From Polytrichum commune (Eukaryota; Streptophyta; Polytrichopsida; Polytrichales; Polytrichaceae), in assembly GCA_950295325.1 (NCBI GenBank), contig OX485803.1, forward strand, positions 69,455,554-69,519,553: DNA of 64,000 nucleotides, given 5' to 3'. Made by a program: the position numbers and the translations under genes. Under the pieces are notes generated by a model. That model saw only the letters and a list, made by a program, of their open reading frames with translations. It did not search any database and had not been told where the DNA came from. Shown here piece after piece: positions 23,477 to 35,157 of the stretch. Position 1 is the first letter of the stretch, and every line of letters starts with the position of its first letter.

Positions 23477-23630
23477 ATGCAATATGCAAATATGCTCATC
23501 GAATTCGTTCAAGTCATCATCGTATCAGTTTCAGCAGGAGATGATGGACAAGAATCTGTCAAACTGTGTCTTTCCGATATCAAAGCTATTCCCACCAATG
23601 TGGTGGCATTTGTCTATGAAACTTTCTAAG
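23477..23630 (+). pseudogene. possible TerD-domain remnant
   Basis: One frame reads SAGDDGQESVKLCLSDIKA followed by IPTNVVAFVYETF and a stop. This resembles the central part of TerD domains (SGD...GDDE.I.VDLS.IP.NV..IVF). Upstream sequence in this frame is stopped at once and the typical calcium-binding N-terminal half is not evident. It could be an isolated exon or decayed copy. TerD proteins are best known from tellurite and stress-response operons and also occur in some eukaryotes. The match is short and I am not confident. Confidence 0.22.
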
Positions 23631-23879
23631 AAATCAGCCTTGAAAGCTTGATTTTGAACATGAGTTTCTGTACCAACGACTAATGTTGATTACCGTATGT
23701 GCCTATGAAAATTCATTGTTTTCTCAAGCTTTATGCCACAGTGGGTGGAACCTCTGACGTATCATACGTGTTGCTATAACTTTTTACCAACATCATTTAT
23801 TGTTTTTTACCAACTAAGTTACATCATATTCTTTGGTGTGCATACTAACTACACTACATATGATATTGAGTGTCATATG

Positions 23880-24140
23880 GTATTGAATCCCACTATGGTA
23901 ATTTTTTGGATGACACTTCTTATGGATAAGTGTACAAATATTGTCATGGACGATGGATGAGTTCATCCATTGGCCAAAACCCTACCTTTCTCTTGTCAGC
24001 AACTTGTGATGAAATATTGTCATGGATGACTGAAATTTGGATGAAAATTCACTTGACAAGTGACAATAATTGCAACACTGTAAATCTACAATCCCCCAAA
24101 AAATTTACAAGGAATGACAAATAATGTTGGGTGAACATTT
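23880..24140 (+). repeat. dispersed repeat, inverted partner at 36270-36500
   Basis: About 240 bp match the reverse complement of 36270-36500, with shared blocks such as GATGAGTTCATCCATTGGCC, CAGCAACTTGTGATGAAATA and CCCCCAAAAAATTTACAAGG (with changes). The open frames in both come from this shared text and show no known domain. Both copies are followed by 'ACTAAATATNATATTTAGTGT'-type palindromes. Confidence 0.55.
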
Positions 24141-24202
24141 GGTGTCGGTGACACTACACCACGGTTTGCAATTAGTATTGAGCAAGACAATTAGAACCAG
24201 TG

Positions 24203-24626
24203 ACACTAAATATCATATTTAGTGTACTTATGTTATTTGGGTAAAAAAAAAAATACTCTCAATAAAATGTTATAACAACGCGTAACTCCAAATAGTAACC
24301 CACACTAATTAGACAATTTAGTGCAGTGGCAATCCTCTCCTCCAAGAATTTGATGCTATACACGTATACGTCACGATGCTGTTATGCTACCATGCTTCCT
24401 ACACTAAATATGATATTTTGTGCGACATACTGTTCGGAGTTACACATTCCTACATCTTCTTATTAATAATGTAAATTTGTACCAAGCAAAGATCATGTCA
24501 ATGTTCTATAATGTCCAAGCAATCTATTCGAACTTTGTTGATAAAATAATGAGATGGACGGTAATCAATTATATGAGGGTTGCATGATTCCAAATAGTAA
24601 GCGACACTAGGTATCATATTTAGTGT
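24203..24626. repeat. three near-palindromes 'ACACTAAATAT-ATATTTAGTGT' at about 200-bp spacing
   Basis: Copies at 24203-24225 (perfect arms of about 11 bp), 24401-24423 and 24604-24626 lie 198 and 203 bp apart. Text around them (AACTCCAAATAGTAA) also recurs. A related palindrome follows the repeat at about 36525-36550. This may be the termini of a small element family arranged head to tail. Confidence 0.5.
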
Positions 24627-24813
24627 AGCTTCGGCAACCCAACGTGGCAAGGGCAACACACCGGTTGCCATTTCCCAGTCTTCAGAGACTTAACTTCAAG
24701 CGTACCGTTGCCTGTAGTTTTCAGGGTCAACAACAGTATGCTTGCTGTTTGTAAAAGGGACCAAATATAGGTGTTGGAATCGGTCACTCATGGAATTGGG
24801 CACTTCTACCTTA

Positions 24814-25354
24814 GGGCCGCTTTACACCTAGAGGCCAGGTCGATTTGTTGTGTAAAAGGCTTAAAATTCTCACTTCTGATTGGCCAAAAGATTGAAATCG
24901 GCCCCAACCCCTTTACACCTAGAAGTTGGGCTGATTTGGTGGTATGAATTTTTTAATCGACAAATGCATGGTGTGACATGGGTCGAGCTCGTTGAATTGG
25001 GTGCACCCAAAATGGAGGGTCAGTTCTTGGCCTGGAGCCATTGTCAAATTTCAATAAAAAAAATTTAAATATATGAAAAAAATATGATTTTTTTCTCAAC
25101 GAACCACATCCGTTGGATTATGTGGAAATATGAACGGCTCTATGCTAGATTATGCTAGATCCATTGGATTATGCTAGATTTCTTGAATCGACTTGGCTTC
25201 TTGGCCCTAAGGCCTTTACATATGGGAAAATTGGCCCCTATTATAATCTTATTATAATGTGTAGTTGAGGCCGGCCTCCAACCCAAAAGGGGCTTGAATT
25301 TCATGCAATCAACCTCAAGGGGAATTGGTCCAGCCTCTAGGTGTAAAGTGGCCC
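24814..25354. mobile_element. Harbinger/Tourist-like MITE with TTA duplication
   Basis: The termini GGGCCGCTTTACACCTAGAG (left) and, reversed, GGGCCACTTTACACCTAGAG (right) form an inverted repeat of about 31 bp. TTA flanks each side (24811-24813, 25355-25357). This is diagnostic of the PIF/Harbinger superfamily. The interior has a second, shorter pair of similar motifs (24911 and about 25210), so it may be a nested or rearranged element. It has no transposase. Confidence 0.75.
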
Positions 25355-25380
25355 TTATAGATATTTGTAAGCACTTGCAA

Positions 25381-25985
25381 CAGGGTTTGGGCGAACCAAC
25401 CCATACACTTGCTCCTTGTTGGATGCCTAACACGGGTAGATCACTTAGTGCATTTTAAAAACGACGTGCAACATAATATAGAGAGGATTAAAATCATTTG
25501 AAATAAAAATTATAAAGGAATTCCAAATAATGAAGGGGCCATTAAATGTAGACAATCCCATTATAAGTAAGTTAGATGGACATAAAACGTGGGCCATTAT
25601 TTTTTTGTAAAATTAATATAGGGGCTGAAGATAAGGATCCTAGAAGGTATGTTTAGTACAGTATGTAAATGGGTTTAGGACTCACGGGGATGGATAATAA
25701 TTGGGATTTCCGTTTGTCCAAAATTACTTAAAAGGAATATAGAGTACAAAAAATTGCAGTGACTTGGACAATATAAGTAATGGAAGGGTGCAAACAAATG
25801 GGCCATTTTTTAAATTATAAGTAATTATAGGGAGGCTTTAATTCAACCGTTGAAGGTAAATAGCCCCAAAACAAAAAACCCCTAGCCGCACGTGGTGCAC
25901 AAAAATGCCTTAGAGTGATCTACTCGTGATGCCTAAACCCTTGCCTCCAAAGAACCAGTGTACAGGTTGTTTCGCCCGAGCCCTA
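25381..25985. mobile_element. element with long (about 85 bp) imperfect inverted termini, hAT-like ends
   Basis: Left 25381-25465 and right 25900-25985 are inverted copies. They share AGGGNTNGGGCGAA at the tip, TACACTNGNTC, and further in CACGNGTAGATCACT and GCATTTT. The tips (CAGGGTTTGGGC / TAGGGCTCGGGC) look like hAT termini, but I cannot pair an 8-bp target duplication. It begins 26 bp after the Harbinger-like element. Non-coding. Confidence 0.6.
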
Positions 25986-25989
25986 CAAC

Positions 25990-27815
25990 GGAGGCCGTGT
26001 TTGTCAAAGGGTTGAAATTTACATACTATAACAACTTTCACGCATAATGTTTGTTTCACAAAGTTGAAGAATATTCTAAATTTTAACATATGGCCTTAAG
26101 TGAGTGGTTGGGGAGGATAATTAGGCATGTGCTCAAAGATAGGGGGCACATGGTCCACTACTTATGTGGCATAAATTTTGACTCATGTTAGTATCAAAGC
26201 ATGTTTTTCCATATTGTGAAATTTTTGTAGAAGTATCAACTAATAGAAAACCGACACATGGCATTTTGCTAAATTTTTGAAATAATTCATGTTGAACCTA
26301 CTCTTCGCGTATGGTTCACCATTGAGCTCATGGCCAACCTCCCAACCGGCAAACAAATTTCCCAATGGAATTGGTATATTCATGGAGTTTTTTTTTTTTT
26401 TTACTTTCAACCTTTGAATAGTATTTATTTCCAAAGAACTATTGTTGAGAATATCTTTCACTATACGTGCAATAAAGCAAGTACAGCAAAGAGAATAATT
26501 TTCAAAGAATAAAACTTAAATAATTCATACAAAATGCTAATTGCATCAATTGTTTTTGCAACTTTGGTATTTGACATATCACACCAATGTGATTTTGTAT
26601 GCACAATAAAAAAGATGGAACCCCAATCAACTCCGATAAAGTGAAAGACAAGTTTTCAAGTTATATTCCGTTGATGACCTAAAGTCATAGTTGACTTATG
26701 TCCTTTTGTGATGCACTCCAAAGTGCTCAACCATCAAGTTCTAGCCACTATTTTTGTGTATGTTCTATACAAGTACATTCCAAATTTTAGGTTTTGACAC
26801 TAGAGTTGAACCAAACAAGTTCTTCACATTTGTAGTAGTTGTGGTGGAATTATAGGTGGAGGTGTAGGTATAGAAAGTGGAGAGATAAAACGAACATGAG
26901 GAGAATAACTGCTTGTTTGCACATGCCTTATGTTCTTTGTGATGAACTCCAAAGTGCTCAATCATTAAAGTTTTAAGCAATGTTTTTGGGCATGTTCTAT
27001 ATGTCATGTACATTTCAAAATTTCAAATGATTCAAATACATATTATAATATACCTTTGATTTGACTTGAAGCCCCAAAGCTTCTAATGGTCATTTTATCC
27101 CTAAGTTCTATCATTTGAGTTCATATGTAGGGTAATATCAGAAGACATGATATTTCGTTATTATTATTACAAAAATGATTCTTCAAAGTGAACATGTAGG
27201 GGATGATTTTCATTGCCCCCTCCCCAATTGTATATGCCAATATTCAAATAAACAACTTACAAATGGACGATCTCAGTGTCTGATTTAAATTAATACATAT
27301 TATAAATTATGAATAAATGAATTTTTTTGTGCTACCTAAATCATATGTCATTGTTAATGGTTGGGTGGAGCATCGAGGAGCCTTTATGATTAACAAATGA
27401 TGTTCACACTCTACACATAGGATCTTTCATGCATTTTAGGATATTAAACCTGTGATTAACTTAGTTTGTATGACATGATAGCAAATCCAAACTGAAATTG
27501 TAGACATTGCTTCATAGCATTTGGAACCCATATGAATGTATCATTCATTATGAGTTTATTATGTACTATTTATTATTTATTTTTATTTTTTGTCTCTTTC
27601 TTCTTAAATGATTGTAAAAGTCAATCATATTTTTTTGTTAAATGTCTTACATACCTCATTCTCAAGAAATACCTATACTACCCCTCCCTCCCCCTCTACA
27701 CACATAGGGGTTACTTAGCTTATTGCACGACAAGGGGCCTACCTACCGCAACGTAGGCATGTAAACCCTAACATGCACCAAGGGACTCTTGAGCATGCTA
27801 ACAACAATGAGCTTA
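25990..27815. other. AT-rich intergenic, no gene recognised
   Basis: Low-complexity AT-rich DNA. The phrase 'TGATGNACTCCAAAGTGCTCAA' recurs at about 26709 and 26940, suggesting a local duplication. No coding motif seen. Confidence 0.4.
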
Positions 27816-27821
27816 AACTTA

Positions 27822-28207
27822 GGGCCGGTGGACTACAGTGAAGTGCGCCAATCGGTCAAGAGTTTTAGCTTAAGACAAGGTTAATGGAGGCAACAGTTGG
27901 TATGGAGGACAAGATAGAAGTTTAAAAAAGAAGAAGAAGAAGCCTAATATTGGAGTTTTCCAGCGGCCAAGTTTCTTGTCCGAGGGTTTGAGGTTGCCAA
28001 GAGAGTTGACCTCCAAAGAACTTCCCTAGCCAAATGTTTTGCCATGTTATTTTTTGATCCATGCTCGAAGTTCTTCACTGGAGAAGTCTTGGCCGTAGTG
28101 TAAACAAACCCCTGCCAGTGTTGAATCCATTCAAAGCCAATCATATTGCTTCATTCCCGTAAAATTCTTGATTGGTGTACTTCTTCACCGTAGTCTAAAA
28201 CTGACCC
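27822..28207. mobile_element. Harbinger/Tourist-like MITE with TTA duplication
   Basis: The left end begins GGGCCGGTGGACTACAGTGA and the reversed right end begins GGGTCAGTTTTAGACTACGG. The match extends about 45 bp inwards (GTGAAG..., CCAATC, TCAAGA.TTTTA). TTA flanks both sides (27819-27821, 28208-28210). It ends about 180 bp before the putative first exon of the vacuolar sorting receptor gene, so it may sit in its promoter. Confidence 0.72.
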
Positions 28208-28384
28208 TTAAGTTGGCAGAATCCAACTTTCTTTTTCTTTTTGCTAGATGTCCAATTGAGATAAACGGTTGCCAAATTAAGCCCACTTAAAGTCACCTTG
28301 TGACAATAAAAGGATAATTACATCTTCTTCTCGCTAAAGTAAGTTACGCCATACTACCTCAACCACACGGACCACACTTTTATT

Positions 28385-28647
28385 GTGCCCATAAAAACGT
28401 GGGAGCTTCCCTCACGACGTTCCATTCAAGTTCGCCACGTGCCAACGTGGCCCACCTGGCCGTGCACCTTGTGCCGTCCTGGCCACTTCTGTGCCACGTC
28501 AGCAGGCGGTGCCTCTCCGTGCTGTGGAGCTTTGCATTGTTGCCCAAGCGAAGCCCCAGCTTCACTGGCTGTCCGCCATCGCCAACCTCAATCTCTCTTC
28601 CAATTTCCCTCGGTTTCCTCAATCCCTTCATGATCGCACAACGTCAG
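28385..28647 (+). other. putative non-coding first exon of the vacuolar sorting receptor gene
   Basis: A GC-rich block, unlike the flanks, ends at a good donor (ACGTCAG before GTAATG, 28647/28648). The next strong acceptor on this strand next to a gene is TCTTGGCAG at 30569, directly before the leader of the receptor. I infer a leader exon joined across a 1.92 kb intron. The frames in it have no recognisable domain and lack consistent coding character. Confidence 0.45.
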
Positions 28648-30569
28648 GTAATGCATTTCTCAGAAATATGGCGAATTTCGACCATCGTACGAGAAAGTTT
28701 GGTCCAGTTTCTACATTGAAAGGGTTTACTCCCCATTTTGGGAAGCGCAATGCTTTGTATCTCGCATTCTGTGCATTTATGCCTACGTTGCTGATTTTAT
28801 TAGCGGTACCCGATCTGAACGATTAAAGATACATAAAATCTGGCCATCTCGTGAGAGGCTGTGCTCCGATTTGTACCCAATTTGTGTTCTGGAGGGTTAC
28901 GAATTCGTTGCGTGAAGCGCGGTGCTTTTTATTCTGACTTGTATGGAGTTATGCATGTGGTAGTATGTCTGAGAACTTAGTGGCCATCCCCGATGCCAAT
29001 TATAAGATTTTGATAAATTCTGGTTCCTCGGACTGTATGATAGGGAAGGTTTTTTGGCTAGGGTTTGGGCAATCCGAGAAGGGTATCGTTGGAATTTGCG
29101 ATTTTGATAATCTTATCCATCAATCAATTGGAAGGAGATTATTGTGCGTCCTGGAAGCATTGGCAGTTGCTCGTCACAGTGTCATCGTTCGGGGAAGTTT
29201 CTTGTTAGATGTAAAGATTTCGGAAAGATAATGCTTCCTGGTTATGGTTCCCTTATGGTTTTAGGGAATTGAAATCTTCGTGATAAGAGTACAGTATATT
29301 CAGTAAGTGTGAGTCAGCAGCTTCCGCGCACAGAATATTTAATCCACATACAGCAGCATTCCATGCAAAATTCATGGAGAACTATTGTTGAAGGATGTAT
29401 GTACTGATGATCAAACTTACCGGACGCTCGGGTTGGAGGGTTTTGGATTAGCGATTTGTGAATTCTTTGCGTGATTGGTGGTAGCCTAATTAAGAGGAGG
29501 TCATGGTACATTCTTTAAATAGCCTTGACAGCAGCAGATAAGACCACTGGTTGACAAGAGAGTACGAGTTAATCCAGGTGGGTGAATAGTTTGATCGGCT
29601 ATGCCACTGTCGAGTCTTTCCTAATAAAGCACCCCGAGCATTTGTAATACGATTGTTCTCAACGTGGCCTGGTAGTACATTGTAGCGATGTCACGTTGAT
29701 GAAACAACCTTTGAAGAAACCATTACTCGCTACATATCTGTGTTGTGTGATATGCTTTATACCAAGGTAAATTCTTCGTATATTGGTCGATGTAGGATCC
29801 ACCGGGATCTGCTTAGAAAGTCTAGCATTCTGCTAGCACTCGATTTCTCACAAGTCTGGGTAGCATTACCATATATGGTCATCATTTTGCATGGCCCTCT
29901 CCTTGTTGTATCAAGAGATTATTTTCTGCAGGGGTCTGTGTCATGGTTTTAGTTAGGTACTTAAATTAAAACATTGAATTTACAGCTCTCAAAACATCAT
30001 ATTTTGCAGATTATCAATGGCTGTGATGAATGGCAAGAAAATTGTAACCATTGTGATGGTTACTAGAGTAGCTTCCCCGAGGATAGTAAACACTGCGGAC
30101 CCTTTCTGCAACATGTTCCTATTCCTTAATGAAAAATGAAGTTGCAGCACATCCTGACTACAAACAAGCTTAAATTGCAGGAATTGTGCAGTGTGTTGGG
30201 TTTGCTACTGTTAAACGTTGTAGTCTTCCATTCAACGTAGGCGGTTGCTAACTTGCTCCGATAGTAGAAATACTGAACGGTGTCATTTGAGGTATTTACA
30301 GTTGGCAGAGAAGATTTATGTGTAGGTTTCTCCTGAAAAAAGAGGTTAAAAGAAGAGAAGGTTTTAAGAGGAGAGGGACTTGAAATGGAATTAGACGACA
30401 GGTGGTTTTAATTGTCATAGATTTTAAATCTATGCAGACGCTATATTATGCACCATGCACTAATTTAGTGATATTGATTTGAAATGGCATCCTTTTGTCA
30501 AGACCTTCGTACTTGAATTTCTCCGACCAGCTAAGTATGGTTATATTTTGTGTGTGGTTATCTTGGCAG
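28648..30569. other. probable leader intron of the receptor gene
   Basis: No gene recognised. The AT-rich sequence is bounded by the donor at 28648 and the acceptor at 30569. Long first introns in the leader often carry expression-enhancing sequence in plants; nothing specific is visible here. Confidence 0.4.
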
Positions 30570-30649
30570 GTTTTCAACTTATGTCCGCCGTGAGGGACTG
30601 CAAAGAGGAGCTGTCTTCGTGGTTCTAGACTCGAATCTCGTCCTTCACG

Positions 30650-33600
30650 ATGAGGAAATCAGGGGCTATTTCAGCTGGACTACTGAACATTCTCTTATTC
30701 AGTCTTGCCTTGCTTATTCCTGTACGGGGAACATTCCTTGTGGAGACAAGCAGTTTGACTGTAACCTCTCCAGACTCTGTGAAGGGACATTATGATTCGG
30801 CTATAGGAAATTTTGGAATGCCACAGTATGGAGGTACAATGTCTGGTACAGTTGTGTATCCTTCCAAGCAAGCAGATGGGTGTACTCCGTTCACTGAATC
30901 CTTTAAAGGAAGTGATAAAACAGGAGGACGCCCAGTTTTTGCTCTCGTCGACCGCGGAGGTAATTTTAGCAAAGAACCACTACTATGTTCAAATTTCAAT
31001 AATTCCATATCAGTTTCAATTTTCTGTATCTTCATTGTAACAGAATCTTTCTGTTAAGTTCCTGGTCTTGAAAGAGTATGTACTAACTTTTTGTGCATAC
31101 ATGCAAAGGGAGTGGACAACAAAATTCTTCATAGCATATCTCATTGCTCAATGTGGTCCGCTGTTTCTCGGTGTAGTTGTCGCTGATTTTCATTGCTATC
31201 CAAAAAACAGGGTGCTATTTTGCGTTAAAAGCCTGGAATGTGCAAAATGCTGGAGCTGCAGCGGTGCTAGTGGCTGATGACAAAGTGGAGTCACTTATTA
31301 CCATGGACACTCCAGATGAAGGGAAATATTCTGAACTGACCCAGAATATTTCAATACCAGCTGTGTTGATTGAGAAAAGACTTGGTGATAGTCTAAAGCA
31401 AGTGCTTGCCTCTTCCGAACTGGTGAACCTCAACCTTGATTGGAGAGAGTCCCTCCCTCACCCAGATGAGCGTGTAGAATATGAGTTATGGACCAACAGC
31501 AATGATATTTGTGGGACAAAATGTGACGCACAAGCTGAATTTAAGAGCAGTTTCAAGGGTGTAGCTCAGCTTCTGGAGAAGGGCGGTTATACTAAATTTA
31601 TCCCCCACTACATTACGTGGTACTGTCCCGAGGTACTGTATTTGTCTCCTATCTCTCATCATCCAGAATGTGTTACTTTTTATGTTTGAATGAACATGTA
31701 GATTGTACTTAACGGATGTTCGTCAGCAAGTTATGGAGTCATGTGGAACTGTTTATAGGATCCTTAGTTGAAGCTATGATTTTTTTCTAAAGTCTTTAGA
31801 AAATTGATGCTTCAAGTTGGGCTTGTAGATTAGATTGGATCAATTTGTTAGAGCAATATGTTATCATCTTTACAAATGCACTTTTCGAGTACTGGCATTT
31901 GTATGAAGGGTTCATAATAAATGTGTTTGTGTTTTGTCAGGCATTCATTGAGTCCACCCAATGCAAGTCTCAGTGCATCAATAATGGGCGGTATTGTGCC
32001 CCTGACCCTGAGTCGGATTTCAGCAAAGGCTACGATGGGAAAGATGTCGTGCTGGAAAATTTGAGGCAGTTGTGTGTGTTTGAGGTTGCTACAGCGAAAA
32101 ATCGGCCATGGGTCTGGTGGGACTATGTTACTGACTTTCAGATACGCTGCCCAATGAAGGACAAACTATATAATCAAGATTGTGCTGAGAAAGTCATCGA
32201 GTCACTCTGTAAGCTCCTCTAAGATGTTCAGTGGTGTTGTTTTTTGGGTTCCTCACTATGATTTGTTCGAAAGTTAAGAAGATGTCTAGGCTTGAGAAAT
32301 TGAAGAAAGTTGTCACCAGGCTTTTACTTCCATGTTTGATACACATCTGGTTGGATTGCAATGTGAATTGTGATTTATCCCTATTTGTTGCCGACACTCA
32401 TGCTGATCATCTACCTCCTGCATTGTTTGCAGCTCTAAGTGTAAAAGATGTTCGCTCATGCATGATGGACCCTCAGCAAGATTCAGATAATCCGTTGCTG
32501 AAAAAAGAACAAGATGCTCAGGTGTGCATTATTTCTAGGAGATTACTGACCTTTTTATAGCGTGATTATATTAATTTATCAAGTTTTAAACCTTTGAAGC
32601 TTATCGGTTCTGAAGTATGAGTGCATATTGAGGCTGTTGAACACACCTTGGATATAATCCTACGAATGAGTGTCCAAATGGTTATGGTAGGTGCTGATCA
32701 ATAATGGACAGAGCTTGTGGTCTTTTAGTATGCCAGTGGTCATATTTCACCAAATGTACAGATCTGATTTTGAAATGTTTCTCTGTAGATTGGAAAGGGG
32801 GAGAGGGGAGATGTTACAATTCTTCCAACTCTTATTATCAACAATAAGCAGTACCGAGGTACTGCCTATTCTGAATTTTGTCACCAGTATTAATTTTTCT
32901 TGCTATTTTTGTATCCTCTGTTAATTATGTATGCTTCTATTTTCAATATGGTATTGTTTTGTAAGTTGGTTCTGTTTTCACTTTCTGTTGATAGACTTTA
33001 GAACACATGAAGCTGTTGATAGTTTGTTGGCTCTTGTGACCATCATGCTGATGGTCTGTGACGTTGACCCCCTTCAAAGGGATATAGCAAATAACATTGA
33101 GCTTGCAAACCCTATTGTAATTGACAATTTGAGTTTTTATTGCAGGTAAGCTGGATAAAGGAGCAGTGACCAAGGCCATCTGTTCTGGATTTCAGGAAAC
33201 AACTGAACCACCAGTGTGCTTGAGTGAAGGTAAATTTCTGTGGAACGTAGACATCATGTAGTATCTATAATATTTCTATTCCTCAGCTGAGGTTTATACT
33301 TACCTGCTGTTGGCTGGGTGTTTCATTTTCCTTTTTAATGTCTCTACTTCCTACAATGTTACTTCTTACAATTTGGAAAGATGACCAGTTTCATGGTCTG
33401 TGTAGGTGTGGAGACTAATGAATGTCTGGAAAACTTTGGAGGATGCTGGCATGATGTGAAAGGAAATGTCACTGCTTGCAAGGTAAGAGTTATTTTTTAA
33501 TTGCCTTCAGTATTGTGTCGTCATTTAATCTGGTGCATAAGTGTTTCGATTTTGTGTGTAACCTACTGATAAGGGAATTTTTTTCTGTGTCTTACATCCT

Positions 33601-35157
33601 GCCAAGCCAATTGGCTGTGTTTGTTCTGCTTTTAATACATATGTTCTTGGCTCTGTGTTACTGATCTAACCTTTACGTGACAATTCAGGACACTTTCCGA
33701 GGTCGAGTCTGTCAGTGTCCATTAGTTGATGGTGTGCAGTTCCAGGGCGATGGATATACTACTTGTGAAGGTGATTTACCTTCATCCTATACTTGCATGG
33801 GCTTTTTATATATTCTATTTTGACGCATCCACATGTAGCGTAGGGGGTTCATGATGGTGCGTCCTTTAACTTAGGTGCTTTGTCATCCTTTGATCTCGTC
33901 GTATTTTCATTTTTATGAGTTGTAAAATGTGTATTATTTGGTGTGCAGCCATGGGACTTGGACGTTGCAAGGTTGATAATGGTGGTTGCTGGCAAGATAA
34001 GAAAGGAGAGGTCTATTTTTCCGCTTGCAAGGTAAATTTTGTGTTAAAATTCTTGGTCCTTGCCCTTCCCTCTTCAATGGACAAATGGAAGAGTCGGATG
34101 TTTAGTTTTTCCTCAGGTCATTCAGACGAAGCCAGATCTCTCTTGTAGCAGTTTGCTTTGTGAGGTTCCTGACTGCCGGACCTTGGACTTGAATATGGCA
34201 GGATGCTGATGTGAAAGGTTGCCACTGTCCCGATGGTTTCAGAGGGAATGGTTTTACGGAATGCACTGGTAAGCTTGAAGTGGAAAAAATTACATGATAA
34301 GTAGATTATGCATAAGAACATCTGTCATTGTAGTATTTATGTATTGAATTTACATCTTCTATTTCTCTTTTATCATTCTTTTAGGATTATTGATCTATTT
34401 GGATGTGTGCAGACATTGATGAGTGTAAAGAGAAGACCAAATGCCAGTGTCCAGATTGTCAATGCACCAATACGTGGGGTGGTTATGACTGTCAATGCTC
34501 AAATGACCTCCTATATATTCGTGAGCATGACGTTTGCATCAGTAAGTCTCCCTTTTTATAAATCTATATATGAAGAGCCTGGACAGGATTTTGTTGGTCA
34601 GAACACTATCTCAAATGTTCCTTGCAATTTTCGATAATTCTTCCTTTCCTTTCAAGACTATGGAATTGGCACTCTGTAGGGTGGTTAAATAGTTGATGAA
34701 ATTTATGTGGCCTCCTTATCCAGGTAAGAAGGATCAAGAGTCCAAAGTTGGGTGGACTGTGACTTTCATCATAGTTGCTGGAATAGCGGCGCTTGGAGCT
34801 GGAGCTTATGTTGTCTACAAATACAGGCTTCGGGTATGTGCCGCAGAGCAGGTTTTCAATAACTTATTATACATTATTAATTCTGTTAAGATTGTTTACC
34901 AATGGGAAGTTTTCATTTGTGTCAGTCAAAATAAGATACTGGAGAGCATATTGTCACGGGAGAGGTCTGAGTTTGGGTGAGGTGGAACCACCCATGCATG
35001 ATGATTACATGCTTCTATCTTTTTATTCTACTAAGTTTGTGCTGGTGATGTGGGGCAACAGTCGTACATGGACTCAGAGATAAGGGCAATTATGGCACAG
35101 TATATGCCATTGGATAGTTCAAATGACATCAATCAACATCTAACCGAGGATGCGTAA
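30650..35157 (+). CDS. vacuolar sorting receptor (VSR/BP-80 family), 13 coding exons, 628 aa
   Basis: Coding exons: 30650-30959, 31211-31632, 31941-32208, 32433-32521, 32789-32858, 33146-33229, 33406-33482, 33689-33770, 33949-34031, 34202-34268, 34413-34541, 34724-34833, 35062-35157. All introns are GT-AG and phases join cleanly. The protein has a signal peptide (about 1-27), a protease-associated domain ([10 protein letters not shown], then [22 protein letters not shown]), a long Cys-rich lumenal domain, and EGF-like repeats ([21 protein letters not shown], a calcium-binding [13 protein letters not shown]). One membrane helix lies at about 571-592, followed by a short cytosolic tail with YMPL at 611-614. 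VSRs bind vacuolar sorting signals in the Golgi or TGN; YxxPhi motifs bind adaptor mu subunits. Length and order match the family. The leader starts after the acceptor at 30569. Confidence 0.95.

Noticed and set aside
28385-28826. Overlapping frames of 82-111 codons as genes
   Set aside because: They overlap in all frames of a GC-rich block, have no domain, and end across a likely splice donor; better explained as a leader exon.
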